Assembly (NCBI RefSeq): GCF_016545825.1
Contig: NC_052619.1
Location: forward strand, 26,265,803-26,329,802
Source of the DNA: Eucalyptus grandis
Taxonomy: Eukaryota > Streptophyta > Magnoliopsida > Myrtales > Myrtaceae
Direction of reading: 5' to 3'
Length of the DNA stretch: 64,000 nt
The notes under the pieces were generated by a model. That model ran no database searches. It had not been told where the DNA came from and worked only from the letters and a program-made list of their open reading frames with translations. Shown in pieces: positions 25,501-36,695 of this stretch. The position numbers were made by a program, and so were the translations under genes. Numbering within the stretch: the first letter of the stretch is position 1; the number at the start of each line of letters is the position of its first letter.

Positions 25501-26549
25501 CCATAAATGAAAAAAAAGAGTCAAGATAGATGACTGTCAATTGCTAGAATTAAATCCCAATGGAGTAATACTCAAAGAGCTCAAATGTTGAGTTTTTACA
25601 ATCAATGGGGCACTTCATGAAGACAATCCCTGATGGTGAAAAAACTGGTGGCAATGCCAAGATGATCACCAACTTTCACCCTTTACACACATATTTTGAG
25701 CCTAATGATCATGTCATTTCTCAACCCATGAACCTAGCCTACGTTACGTCCTTTACAAAGTCTCTTCAGATTAGGGCACTTGAATTAACATAGGAGTTCA
25801 CATGTTTTATGCATCGCTCGAAAAAGTGCGAGCAAGATTATTTCTTTCTCATTTTGCAGGGTTCTTGACTTGTAAACCCGGAGATGATTAAAGAGTTGTT
25901 CTTTCAATAGCCTTGACTCAAAGAGTCCCTTTGTTAAGCCGTTGACCGAGCCCTCATTATGGTCCCTGTTAAAGACCTCTCAGATTGGTAAGGTTGTACC
26001 GCTTGCGAGAAAACTCGGACCCTTGTTAGTATGATGACAAGTGAGATGGAGTGATTCTCATAAAATAGCATCTAAATGAGAGTGAGTGAAAGTCCTTTTT
26101 AACTGAAGGTCTCTCATTTGGTATTCTTAGGAAATCCATGTCATGAGTGAAGATTGTCTTGAATGATAATTCTCTCCAATGGAAATTTGGGTGATGCAAT
26201 GGTTATTATACATGAACCCCGATTGAGTTGATGAAAACCTCACTGAATTTTGAAATGTGCATTCTAGAGTAGCTTAGATTGTCTATCTCTTTGATGAATG
26301 CATATCAGTTTTTGCTCTAAGTCATGTCTGACAGGTAATTCAAGTTCCTTTCAGAATGTTTCATGATATTAGAAGATGAGAAACCTCCATCAGGAGGTGA
26401 AAGACCTCTACAAGATATCTAAATATCCCCAAGAATCAGAGATATCATCAGGTAAGTATATCTCTACCATACTCTAAAATACTTGTCATTGTGCGGTATT
26501 CTCTCTCAAGTACATCGACACTTGACTTGGTCAAGTTGTCCTTTATATT

Positions 26550-26815
26550 GACCTGGCGTGCTTTTTATTGTGAGTCATTTTCATTGACTCGGCGTGCTTT
26601 TGTAGCCCGATGTCTCTTTCTTGACCTGGCGTGCTTTCGTAGCCCAGAGTCCCTCTTTATCGACCCGGCGTGCTTCAGTAGCCCGGTGTCCTTTATATTG
26701 ACCTGGCGTGCTTTCGTAGCCCAGAGTCCCTCTTTATCGACTCGGCGTGCTTTTGTAGCCCGATGTCCCTTTATATTGACCTGGCGTGCTGTCATAGCCC
26801 AGAGTCCCTTTTGAA
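26550..26815 (+). repeat. Hairpin minisatellite 1, interior 2 (7 units)
   Basis: Same family as 18062-18320. Six of seven units keep a full stem. The variable pairs run damaged, TC/GA, CT/AG, CC/GG, CT/AG, TC/GA, CT/AG. Confidence 0.88.
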
Positions 26816-26878
26816 AACACCGACACTCGACTGAGTTGTCCCCCAAATATTTTCCTCAGCATTCAATCTGATTAAGGC

Positions 26879-27455
26879 GACCGAAGAATGGTTCGGGTCC
26901 TGGTCAGTTGACCTCTGTTGCAAGGCTGGGCGACCGAAGAATGGTTCGGGTCCTAGCCAAGCAAAACCTCAGTCTAGGTGACCGTAGAATAGAACGGGTC
27001 CTAGACAAAACCTATTTCCCTATTCAGGCGACCGTAGAATGGTACGGGTCCTGGAAGGTAAATCCCCGTTTAGGCGACCGTAGAATGGTACGGGTCCTAG
27101 ACACAACCAAACACTGTCATACTAGGCGACCGTAGAATGGTACGGGTCCTGGGAAAGCAGTTCCTTACAAAAAATTTATGCCCGTCGGGCGACCGTAGAA
27201 TGGTACGGGTCCTGGGAAAGCATTTCCTTACAAAACATTTCTGCCGCATGGGCGACCGTAGAATGGTACGGGTCCTGGGAAAGCAGTTCCTTATAAAGCA
27301 TTTCTGCCGTATTGGGCAACCGTAGAATGGTACGGGTCCTGAGAAAGCAGCTCATTTCTGCCATACTGGGCGACCGTAGAATGGTACGGGTCCTGGGAAA
27401 GCAGCATCTCCACAAAGTCATGTTACTATTCTAGGCGACTGTAGAATGGTACGAG
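26879..27455 (+). repeat. Hairpin minisatellite 2, interior 2 (11 units)
   Basis: Same family as 18388-18966. The first two units have CCGAA with TTCGG, and most others CCGTA with TACGG. Spacer sequence matches interior 1 unit by unit, so the arrays were copied rather than expanded independently. Confidence 0.88.
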
Positions 27456-27680
27456 TTCTGGACATGTAACACCAACTATCTTGAATCACTCTACCCTCCT
27501 CGAAGGTAAGTTATTTCAGGTAGGTTCTTTTATCATATGCATTAGTATTTCCATGCATCATATAAATTGCATTAAAAAATGGAATTCATTTTCCGACAAA
27601 AAAAATCATCCATTGCATATACATAACCAAAATTTAGGTCTCAAATTATCTTTGAATGCAACCTCTTCGAGCTCACCTTC

Positions 27681-27689
27681 AAAGAGGGG
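27681..27689 (+). other. Polypurine tract, interior 2
   Basis: AAAGAGGGG followed by CAAA and LTR 3. Confidence 0.7.
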
Positions 27690-27693
27690 CAAA

Positions 27694-30600
27694 TGCTGAC
27701 ACCTAAATTTTGGCAATTTAGTTTATTTATTTATTGCATAGGAAATTAAGGGTTAATTTTATTAATTGCATAACATATAGATTTAGGTTGTATTTATTTT
27801 GTTATTTGAGTTTTTGCATTTTAATGGACCGGTGGCGGATGAGTTCGAATTAGATGGATCGGGCCCCACGAAGCGAGCAGGTTGGCCCAAGCCCGCGTTT
27901 TTAAATAATTAAAAATTATCTCGTGGGAATATAATATTTTAAAAATTTTCCGAGATATGAATCTTTTTTTAGATAGGGCAGATGGTTAAAAAAATATTGC
28001 GATTTGGCCTTGAAAGATTTGGATTTAGAAAAAAAATCTCATCTTAATCTTGAATCCTTATCAGTATGGGATGAATTTTATGAAAAAATATTGCGATATT
28101 GTAATTTATCTTTGCGAGATTTGGATTTCGAGAAAATATTTATCATAATCTTAAATTTTTATCAATAGTGATCGGTTGGTGAAAATATATCGCGGATGTA
28201 GATTTGAAGGGAAATCAAAGGCTTATTTCTTACCCCCTATAAAAGCAACCGTGTACGAGGACATGAGGGGGAGCTTCTTTGGAAAAAAAAATTCAGAAAT
28301 AAGTGAAGAGAAAGGTCAAGAGAGGTTTTGGCTTCTGCGAGAAAAAGAAAAGAAAAAGGAAAAGTCGAACGTGAGAGAGAGAGAAAGAGAGGGGAGAAAG
28401 GTGAAAAGGGCAAAAAGGTGATTTGACCCCTACTATTCATCATCTTCCTCAAGTCCGCGCCCCTCCTCTCGCAACTTCCATCCGCAGGGCTTCCACGGCC
28501 GTGCGTCCGCACCGCCACGGGTTCGCTCGCCTCGCCGACGCCACGCCGCCGCGCCGTCCCCGCTCGCCCGTGCCGGCATCCGAGCCCCGACGTCCGTCGC
28601 CCGCACGCCGCTCCGTCCGCAACCTCTCGCGACCTTCACCGCGAGCCCCGGTGCTCGGCTCGAGCCGCCCGACGCCCTGCGGCGCCTCCACCGGCCGTGC
28701 TCGCATCGCTCAGCCGCATTAATCACCGCCGGACCCCTCGGCCTCCGTCCCCGCACTTGCTCGGAACCCGATCTGCCGCTCCGGTCCACCAAAGCTCGCA
28801 GACCGGGCTCGAGCCAAATCTGCCCATCACCGCCCGTCGCTCCACCGCGGCGACGCGACACCAGCAATCGCCGATCGCCTCCTCGCGACGACCCGAACCT
28901 TCCGCCTGCACGCAGCAACGCTGCTGCCCGCCTTCGGCGGTGATCCGCTCCAGCCCGTCCGTCCGATGCCCCCGCAGCGCCTCCACCCGTGACGCCTCGT
29001 TCCGTCCGACGGCCGTTCTTTGGCTTTGCTCCGAGGTCCCCGACGACGTAAGGCCCGAACCCAGCTCGACGCTTCCCCGCCGACGCCGCTCCCGCCCCCG
29101 CTCGTCACTCGCCCGTGATTGCCCAGCAGCTGCTCCGCCTCCGATCGTGACCACCTGTCCTTGGAGACCTACGAGCAAGCCGTGCTCAAGAAGGCGAAAA
29201 AGAAAACAGAAAAAGAGGAAAAAAATCAGATTAGGTAGTTTTTCTTTTATTATTTTTATTATTATTTCTTTAATATGCTGTTTTAGTAGAATTGTTCCTA
29301 AATATGTGATTGAGATCCAATATGAAATAGTCCTCAAGCTAGGGATTGACAGTCCGATTTTCGCGCCCGAAATCCGACTCGCAATCCCTTATAAAAATCG
29401 ACAATCCAATCTCAAGCCCGAGATTTGATTCGCGATTTAAAATTAAAATTGGTCTACCCGATCTCATGCGCGAGATACGGTTCGCCAATTTTTGGATATC
29501 AATATTATCTTTTATGTGATTTGCTATTGTCAAGTTGGTTGAGTCAAATCTTATTTTCGTAAAAATAAAAAAATCAAAAAAATCTTAATTAGGATTAGGT
29601 TTGTTGTCATCTTGCATATTTAGGATTGCAATCTTATTATGAATTTTTAAATAAAAAAATCAAAAAAGAAAGTGCATTCATTTAGGTTGTTAGTTTTTTA
29701 ATTGCATGTTAATTATGTGTTAGCTTTAATTTCAAAATTAATTAAAAAAACCATAAAAAATCATTGTGCATATTAGATTAGAATTGCATGCTTCATTTTA
29801 ACTTTAGATCATCTTTTTTAAGATAAATGGCATTTTAGATTTAGATAATGTCTTAGTTTAAATTAGATTTAATATGACTTAATCCCTAGTTTAAATTAGA
29901 TAGAATCTTAATTTAGCTAGATCATTTGAAATTTCATAAAATTTGTCTTAGGATAAATTAGTTGCAATTTCTAGAATAGATTGCATTTTTTTTTAATAAA
30001 AAATGTCACATGCATATGTCATGTAGAATTAGGGCATTCTTTGCACGTCATTGCATGCTAAGATTGCATATTATAGATTTAGATAATTTCTCCTAAATAG
30101 ATTGCATGCTTATTAGGAAAATAAAAATCATGTGCACGTCATATAGAATTAGTTTCATACAATGCACGTCATTTAGTGATTTTGTTAGGTGCATTTAATT
30201 AGAAATTGCCCGTCATTAGATTAATTTAGATTGCATATTTAAATGTTGCATTTCTTTAATTTCGAATCTCATAAAAATACAAAAAATGTTATTTAGAATA
30301 AATCATCTCATGCTTAGAATAGATTACATGTTTGGTTATGTCATATTGCTTAGGTCATATAGCTAAGTCATTTTGCTATGTCATATCATTTCATGTTAAA
30401 TTAGTGGCATGCATTGCATAAAGCATGATTCTCATTAATTAAGTGAAAACAAAACAAAAATTGCGTGTTAATTAGAAACCATATCTAGGGTTGTTGATGT
30501 GGATTTTAATTTAACATTGCAGATGCTTACGTTGCTTTGAGGTAAGTTCTGCATCATTTATTCATTTCCTTTATTAAGTGTTAAATTGGTGGTTTGCGTA

Positions 30601-30965
30601 CCTGCATGGTCACCTCACATGTTAAGAAATTAAAATCAATTCAAGCTGCCTGCAGAAAACATTTTTGAAATTAAAAGAATGGTACCGAAAGGGCATTAGA
30701 GAACTCTAGTGTAACCAAGTCCCCGTACCCATAATCTCTGGTTCGTAGAAGTGAAGTAAATCTCCCATTACTTTACTTGGGTTTCTAATCGACCCACCAA
30801 AAATAGATTAGTGGCGACTCCTAATTGAAAATTAATTGCATGTTAAAACTTGAACCTAAAGTCGCGAATTGGTATGGGCTTGGGAGAGCCCGAGTTAAGT
30901 TTAGGCTTAACAATCCATTAGCCAAACCCTAGGTGGTTCACACTCGAAAAAAATTGGTCGCGACA
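27694..30965 (+). repeat. LTR 3 of the array
   Basis: 3,272 bp. It begins TGCTGACACC, not TGTTGACACC as in the other two, and ends at the GTATC duplication. TATAAAA is at 28238-28244 and the CpG-rich block at about 28430-29190. Confidence 0.93.
28238..28244 (+). promoter_or_regulatory. TATA box of LTR 3
   Basis: TATAAAA in the same context as in LTR 1 and LTR 2. Confidence 0.6.
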
Positions 30966-33288
30966 GTATCCATACTAACATGTGCTGATTTTGTGCTGAT
31001 TTTCGATCCTATAATCAAGGATCGTTTTTGTTCGAGACAACAAGACAACTTCCATCATTTGAGTTGAAGCACTTTGGCTAAATCACATACACATTTTCAT
31101 GCCTTCTTGCAATAACCTGAGCAATGTCATTAGGAGTATCGGTAATAGAGCTACTAGATGATTAAATAATTACTCAGAAGCCTTTATCACATAATTGTAG
31201 GATTCATTGGTTCCCGGTCTTGTCCGGTCCCGTGGAACTGGCAATTTGTTGTTTGAGGGCATATCTCATAGGAAAATTTTTCTTTTACAACAAATATTTA
31301 TCCAGAGATGATAATTACCAAAGAAGATTTTACTTAAAAGAAACTTCAGAAGTAAAATTGGCAAGGGGCATATCTGTGGGTGTGCATACCAGAGCCCTTT
31401 GCTGTATGCAAGAACATTCTATAATGAGGAAATTTTTGTTTTTCAAACATTGTGTTCAAGCTCTTAGTTCCCTTAGTATAAAGTTTTGCAAATTTGGCAT
31501 TCAATTCATCCGTTTTCTTTTTCAAATACTCCAATTCCTTTTGCAACTTCTTGACCTTTTCTTTGATCTCATTTTCGCCAAGCTTCAAAGCCATGTTTTC
31601 TTTTTCAAGACCATCACTCTTTCTGTTCAAAGATTTAAATTTACCCTTCAATCTCTTGTTTCTATCTATCAATAAGAGAATCATTTGATTTCTTCAACAG
31701 AGAATTTTCTTACTAACTTCTCAAATTCTACTGCAGGATCATCCAAGGCACCTTGAAGCTCTTCAAAAGTAAAAACAAATGTAGGATCATTTACCTCATT
31801 TTCTCAATCGCTTAGAGCCACGAGACATAGATTGGCAACATCTTGATCACTATAGGTATCATCGACCATGCTTTCGCTTCTTGTAGATGTCAATGCCTTT
31901 TTTTTTTTTTTTTTTCATTTCACGAATATTTTGTAATTTCTCTGTGCATTCTTCTCCCTTCTATCCGTCTTGTAAAATCGCTCCTTCTTGTCCCTCTTGT
32001 CCTTGAAGGTGACACGCCTTGGACATTTGTACCGTAGATGGCCTGACTTTTTGCACTTGTGACATTTGACGTTGTTTCTCCAATTAAGATTTCCTTGTGT
32101 GCGCCTTTCATCATTTTTGAAGTTGTTGTTCTCGAGAAAATGCTGGAACTTCCACGTGACCATAGTCATGTCCTTGTCACTACGTTTTGGCTCCGCATCC
32201 AAGTTAGTGGATCCAAGAGCAAATGACTAATTGCTCTTTGAATCTTCCTCCAATCGAGCCTTTAACTTGATTTTATGTGTAATAACCTCTCCGAGAAGCT
32301 AAGCAAAAGATGCCATAGAGATCATGAACTTCATTAATGGCTGAGACTTTAGTCTCCCAAGCTTCCGGCAAAGCTTTTCAAATCTTTCGGTTTGGCAATT
32401 CTTGAGAATATACCTTGCCAAGAGATTTCTATACTATAATTATGTCGGTGAATCAAGTTAATTTATGAAACGATCAACTCTCTCTCATTCATAGTAGAGA
32501 GCTCATCCTAATGAGTAAGCATACTGATTTTAAACTTTTCAACTCGATTGGTTCCTTCAAAAGTGACCTCAAGTTTTTCTCATATCTCTTTAGCACTAGA
32601 ACACGATTGAATGAATTAGCATCCAAAGCACAACACGACATGTTCATTGCCCTAGTGTTTAATTGAACTAGTTTCATGTCATTAGAATTCCATTCATTTT
32701 CATTTGGCATAATAGCACAAATGATCCCTGAAATTTGGTCCAATATGCAATGTCATCCTTAAGCTTTTAATTTGTGTATTATAAGCCTGAACTTTGGCCT
32801 AATGTGCAATGTTGTCCCTAAAATTTTAATATGTTCAATGCGGTCCTTAAATTATTCATAAATGTTCGATATAGTCCATCAACTATATAAAAATATGTAA
32901 AAATTTAAGGACCACATTGAGCATAAACACAAAGTTTAGGAATGACATTAAACAAATTAAAAATTCAAATTCCTCATTGTACATTGTACCAAAGTTCAAG
33001 GAACACATTAGACAAAAATTTGGGGACGGCATTGCACATTAGACCAAAGTCCAATAATCATTTGTGTCATTTTCCTTTTTCATTTTAATGCATGATATTT
33101 TCACCTTTGGTTCTACTAGGCACATAAGGGCCATTAGTAATGCATCGCCACCACAATTCATAGTCTTATTGATTAAACAAAAATTCTCATATGAGCCTTC
33201 AAATAATTATAGTTTGTTCTGAAAAATAAAGGTGTTCAACAATAGATTGACCTTCAGCTAGAAAACTACTAACAACATAAGATGCCAT
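30966..33288 (-). pseudogene. copia gag and start of pol, broken
   Basis: Read from 33288 downwards, an ATG opens a frame with the SSFLAEGQSI-type N-terminus common to Sirevirus/copia gag. After an inserted foldback element (32716-33066) the gag core continues (WNSNDMKLVQLN, about 32640-32705). A CCHC zinc knuckle follows (CHKCKKSGHLRYKC, 32023-32064), then a coiled coil rich in K/E/L (about 31400-31684). Several frameshifts and stops separate these pieces. The last part (30966-31220) is poorly readable until it enters the pre-integrase domain. There the frame is cut by the nested array and resumes at 10706. Confidence 0.87.
32716..33066. mobile_element. Foldback (MITE-like) element inside copia gag
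   Basis: Ends are inverted copies of CACAAATGAT. The inner arms also pair: GGTCCAATATGCAATGTCAT against the inverted form of the right arm near 33020-33060. It splits the gag frame between the N-terminus and the gag core. No transposase. Superfamily not determined. Confidence 0.7.
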
Positions 33289-33346
33289 GATATTTAGCTC
33301 AAAAAATTCAAATAAACACAAGAAATACTGAGGAAGAATTGATTGA

Positions 33347-33364
33347 GAACCTGCGGTCATACCA
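33347..33364 (-). other. Primer binding site of copia element
   Basis: The minus strand reads TGGTATGACCGCAGGTTC, a damaged version of the TGGTATCAGAGC site complementary to initiator tRNA-Met. It lies four bases from the 5' LTR. Confidence 0.7.
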
Positions 33365-33368
33365 ATTT

Positions 33369-34090
33369 TGGCCCAAATGTAGAATATGCACTACAATATC
33401 AAGTATTTACGCACAAATATAAGTTAAGCAATTTGTTAAACAAGTAATCACTATATAATAAAAGGAGTAAGTTAGAAGAATGCTCTGCCGATTTATAGTT
33501 TCCCCGAGACCATTGAAGAGTAAGTCCAATCCACTATATCCGTATAAAGGTTGGTTTATGATGGAGCCAACATTCTCTAATAAACATGGTGCACTCTTCT
33601 ACAAGGCAATGCTCTTACAAGATTTATCTCTCAAATTTTTTATTGCAAAGTGTACACGAGGATTGTACGAGTACCCATAGGGCACATGATTACCCAATAC
33701 AATGAGTTATCCTATTTTTAGAAAGGAAAAACTAAAAATAGACGTTACTAACACTTCAAACAGCTAAAAATTCGACCATTAAGACTTCTGAATGTTCGGC
33801 TAAAAATGACTCGGACACCCCCTGTATGGGATGGACAAACCCAAATTCAAAACTGCAGGAGCTATCTGGAGGTTAACCGCTGGATATCTAGCTGGCCGGA
33901 TGTCTAGACATTATTTTGGCCAGGTACTCGCCCTTGTGTTTTTCGGTAGGACCTGTCATTTTTACACATTCCAAAATCCTGTAAAATATACTAGAATGCA
34001 GAAAATATAAGTCCAAATAATAAATAAAATATTTGAGTGATTTTCATAATAATCAAAATTAAATTATGGTCAACATAGTTCTAGGTCATA
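33369..34090 (-). repeat. 5' LTR of the copia element
   Basis: 722 bp. It starts TGGCCCAAATG on the plus strand and is followed by ACTCT (34091-34095). Its outer end reads TA where CA is expected, consistent with a C-to-T change. It is clearly related to 7551-8370 but heavily diverged. Confidence 0.78.
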
Positions 34091-34095
34091 ACTCT

Positions 34096-34316
34096 TGAGG
34101 ATAGTTGAAGTGCAAGGACCATCACCATCCCAAATGGTTTGGTTTGATGCTCAGGGGCAAGTGTCACTTGACTCTCGTGCGGAATATTTCTTTAATGATA
34201 TGGCAAATTTTTATTTGAGTCCTGAAAATGAAATAGGAAGATTTGATTATTTTGTGGCCGAAGAAGCGACACTAGCATTGGGGCCTGTTTTCAGAAAGCT
34301 CGCCAAAGGTATTTGA
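34096..34316 (+). other. Open frame of 73 codons, unrecognised
   Basis: The frame is open from the copia target site to a stop at 34314-34316, has no ATG start and has protein-like composition (SPSQMVWFDAQGQVSL, RFDYFVAEEATLALGP). It could be an exon cut by the copia insertion. Nothing on the left flank (before 7546) joins it convincingly. I do not recognise a family. Confidence 0.25.
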
Positions 34317-34554
34317 TCGAAATCACAGCTTGTTGCGGCTTTTTAAGCCGTCTTAGTTGAAATCATGGGGTATTTTTAAAGTAATGAAGAAAATCTCTAA
34401 ATAAGGACTTAAAGTGAGGTTGTGAAAATTATTTCAAGAAAGGCCTGAAGAGATTAAATCAACGTCAAATAAAGACTTGAGCTCATTGGTCCGTCAAGTG
34501 TGGGTTGGTTGATGAGCATGCGATATTTCTAGCGGTTAGAAAAGGGGCATTTTT
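34317..34554. other. No feature seen
   Basis: Ordinary AT-rich sequence between the open frame and the segmental repeat. Confidence 0.4.
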
Positions 34555-35240
34555 GTAATGGAAATGCAATGGAAATCAACTAGTCGACTCAAGCCTTGGA
34601 TTCCCTCTGGATATGAGCACGTAGAAGGAACAAGGTGGTAGCCTGGTAGGGGCCACCAGCCCATCAAAATCAACTTTATCATTTTTCTTTCCCGAGCGAA
34701 GTTGCAGGAGGCGTGGAGTGAAGTTGCGTGGAGGGAAGTTGGCACGAAAGTGATGAGCTATTCCTGGCACTTTTGACTAGGCAAAAAAGAATGTTAGTGC
34801 CCACTTTTTCCTTTTGAACTACCATTCTTCACTAAAGTCCAAACACGGAAATCCTCTTTTGGACTAAATAATCTAAATGAAATATGTTCTTTCACACTTA
34901 GACGAAATCTTCCTTATGAACTCTTATCTGAAGCATTCAATGCTTTTAAAAATGACTTGCACTTTAATTTGATGGGGGGAAAAACATCACCAAGCCAATG
35001 AATTCCAAAATAACATCCAATGAAAAAGGCCCTACTCGAGCGAAAGATCCTTCACTTCAAAGTAAAATTAAAATAAGTTATTGGCATGCCAATTAATGTT
35101 TTAAAGGTGTTCTAGAAATATTTCTCATTTCTTTGAATTTGTACATAAAAAACAACCGCATTACTTCAACTGAGCAAAAAGCTTGATATTTTTTCATGCC
35201 CAAAGAAAACTAGTTACACAAGTGACTATATACCCCCTTC
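34555..35240 (+). repeat. Segmental duplication, copy 1
   Basis: Matches 36640-36695 plus 37692-38310 at roughly 75-80 percent by eye. Shared landmarks include CATCAAAATCAA(C/T)TT, GGCACGAAAGTGATGAGC, TGACTTGCACTT and CGAAAGATCCTTC. It lacks the Harbinger-type element found in copy 2 and so preserves the empty site. Confidence 0.75.
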
Positions 35241-35960
35241 CTCTTCCATTGATTCAATTTTATTGGATACTATTTGTCATAAAAAGAGAGCATTATGGAC
35301 TTAAAATGTTTTATGTGCTAGTAATCTGCATTCAGACTCTCCTGTCTGGACTCAAAAGTGCCATTGCTATCGTGAGGGAACTCATCGTTGGTATGGTCAA
35401 TAAGCTCAATCATTATGTTTATGAGGCCTCCGGTGCAAGAACATCATCAAAAACCAACAATTTTTGCTGCTAAGGTGAAGGATTTTATCCTTGGCGTGGT
35501 CAATGTGCTATAACTCAAAAACCATTAAAAAAAAAAAACGAACGCTTAAATTCCATTCCACGCTAACGAGTTTCGGTCATCAATGACAAAACATACGCTA
35601 GAAAAAAAAAACAAAATGAAACCATTAACAAATTTGCAAAATAGAGACCACTAGCAACACGTAGGACTATGACGGCAGCCAATCCAATTTAAAAATATGC
35701 AGTGGATGCAACTGAAGTGCATTAATTTGTACGAAAGGAGACATAATGCATCAACAAATCTAACAAAACAAGGAAAAACAATACTTAAAGAACAAAAAAT
35801 TTCTCCTACCGTTGTCGCCACTCCTATTGATGTGATATTCCACTACATGCCTATACCTTGTCAACATGTTGCTTCAACAAAATGCAATTACTCTCTCTTT
35901 GGTGATTGAAGGATTGGCGGCAGCAATTGAATAAAACTAACCTTAATTAAACGTAAGTGG
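35241..35960. other. No gene recognised
   Basis: A-rich stretches and short open frames without recognisable content. A 96-codon open frame (35183-35473, +) overlaps the duplication edge and is not convincing. Confidence 0.4.
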
Positions 35961-36245
35961 AGATCGAAGTAAATTGCAAACTTGGGAAAAGATGATGGAG
36001 AATCTAGGTCCTCGTGTATTATGTGAGTACTTGACTAATGAGAGGTGGGTCTTGCAGAGGAAATCGAAGTAAATTGCAAACTTGAGAAAATATGATGGAG
36101 AATCTAGGCCCTCGTGTAATACGTGAGTATTTGACTGACGAGAGGTGGGTCTTGCAGTAAATTGCAAACTTTGGAAAAGATGATGGAGAATCTAGGCCCT
36201 CGTGTAATACGTGAATATTTGACTAACGAGAGGTGGGTCTTGCCC
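35961..36245. repeat. Tandem repeat, three units of about 85-100 bp
   Basis: Units start near 35961, 36060 and 36158, each with TAAATTGCAAACTT, GATGGAGAATCTAGG, CCTCGTGTA and AGAGGTGGGTCTTGC. The third lacks the first bases. Open frames on the minus strand here are by-products. Confidence 0.88.
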
Positions 36246-36639
36246 GAGCTTTGTTTTCTTTTATCAAATGAAACAAAGACCTGAAGAAGAGGAAGATCAT
36301 GTGAAGAAACGAAGGAAGAAGTGTTTGCTTTTTCTTTTTTAATGGCTTGTAATTTTTTACTCAAATTTTTCTTGGACAAAAGTACCCTTATTTTGGCAAG
36401 TGGAAAAATACAAGCTTGTTGGCCGACAAACATTTAGCCAATCGGTGAGTTCGACTTATCTAAGATTAATTTAGCCACTTTAGGTCATTATTTAAAATAA
36501 TATTCATTTTAGGCTTCTTTATATATAAAATAACTTTACTCCATGTCCTTATTTAGAATTTTTTTCAAATAATAACTATCAACCCGTTTCTGTAAACAGC
36601 AAAAGATAAAAGATAAAAAGATAAAAAAAAAAAAATGTA
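36246..36639. other. No gene recognised
   Basis: AT-rich, ending in an A-rich run (36600-36636). Confidence 0.4.
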
Positions 36640-36695
36640 ACGGAAATGAACCACTGGACTCAAGGCCCTGGATTCACTCTAGATATGCGCATTTA

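Larger units (their letters stand above)
22479..27693 (+). mobile_element. Interior 2 of the array, no gag-pol
   Basis: 5,215 bp, collinear with interior 1 apart from small indels. It carries the same primer site (22482-22500), the same short open frames and both hairpin arrays. Its first hairpin array is better preserved than that of interior 1. Several sites read CA or CTGA where interior 1 reads CG (for example 26335-26360 against 17838-17862). Confidence 0.88.
10707..30965 (+). mobile_element. Three-LTR tandem array of a non-autonomous LTR retrotransposon (LARD-like, Ogre/Tat-like primer site)
   Basis: The order is LTR (10707-13982), interior (13983-19196), LTR (19197-22478), interior (22479-27693), LTR (27694-30965). 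One 5-bp duplication, GTATC, flanks the whole (10702-10706 and 30966-30970), and none flanks the inner LTRs. Ends are TGTTGACACC and GTCGCGACA. Each interior begins with TGGCGACTCCGCTGGGGAC and ends with AAAGAGGGG. The copies are nearly identical and differ mainly by one-base indels and C/T-type changes. No gag, protease, RT or integrase is readable in either interior, so mobility must have come from another element. The layout fits unequal recombination between LTRs of sister copies after a single insertion. Confidence 0.93.
7551..34090 (-). mobile_element. Decayed Ty1/copia element (Sirevirus-like), minus strand, split by nested array
   Basis: Two diverged LTRs (7551-8370 and 33369-34090) face each other across 26.5 kb and are flanked by ACTCT at 7546-7550 and 34091-34095. 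Read on the minus strand the order is 5' LTR, initiator-Met-type primer site, gag, pol fragment, a 20.26-kb nested array, pol fragment, unassigned sequence, 3' non-coding part with a polypurine tract, 3' LTR. Stops, indels and losses (most of integrase, RT and RNase H not seen) show it is long dead. The Sirevirus placement is inference from the gag coiled coil after the zinc knuckle and the ACAAAAAGGGGATAT-like tract near the 3' end. Confidence 0.87.

Noticed and set aside
31220..31688. Plus-strand Phe-rich frame of 151 codons
   Set aside because: It is the antisense of the copia gag coiled coil.
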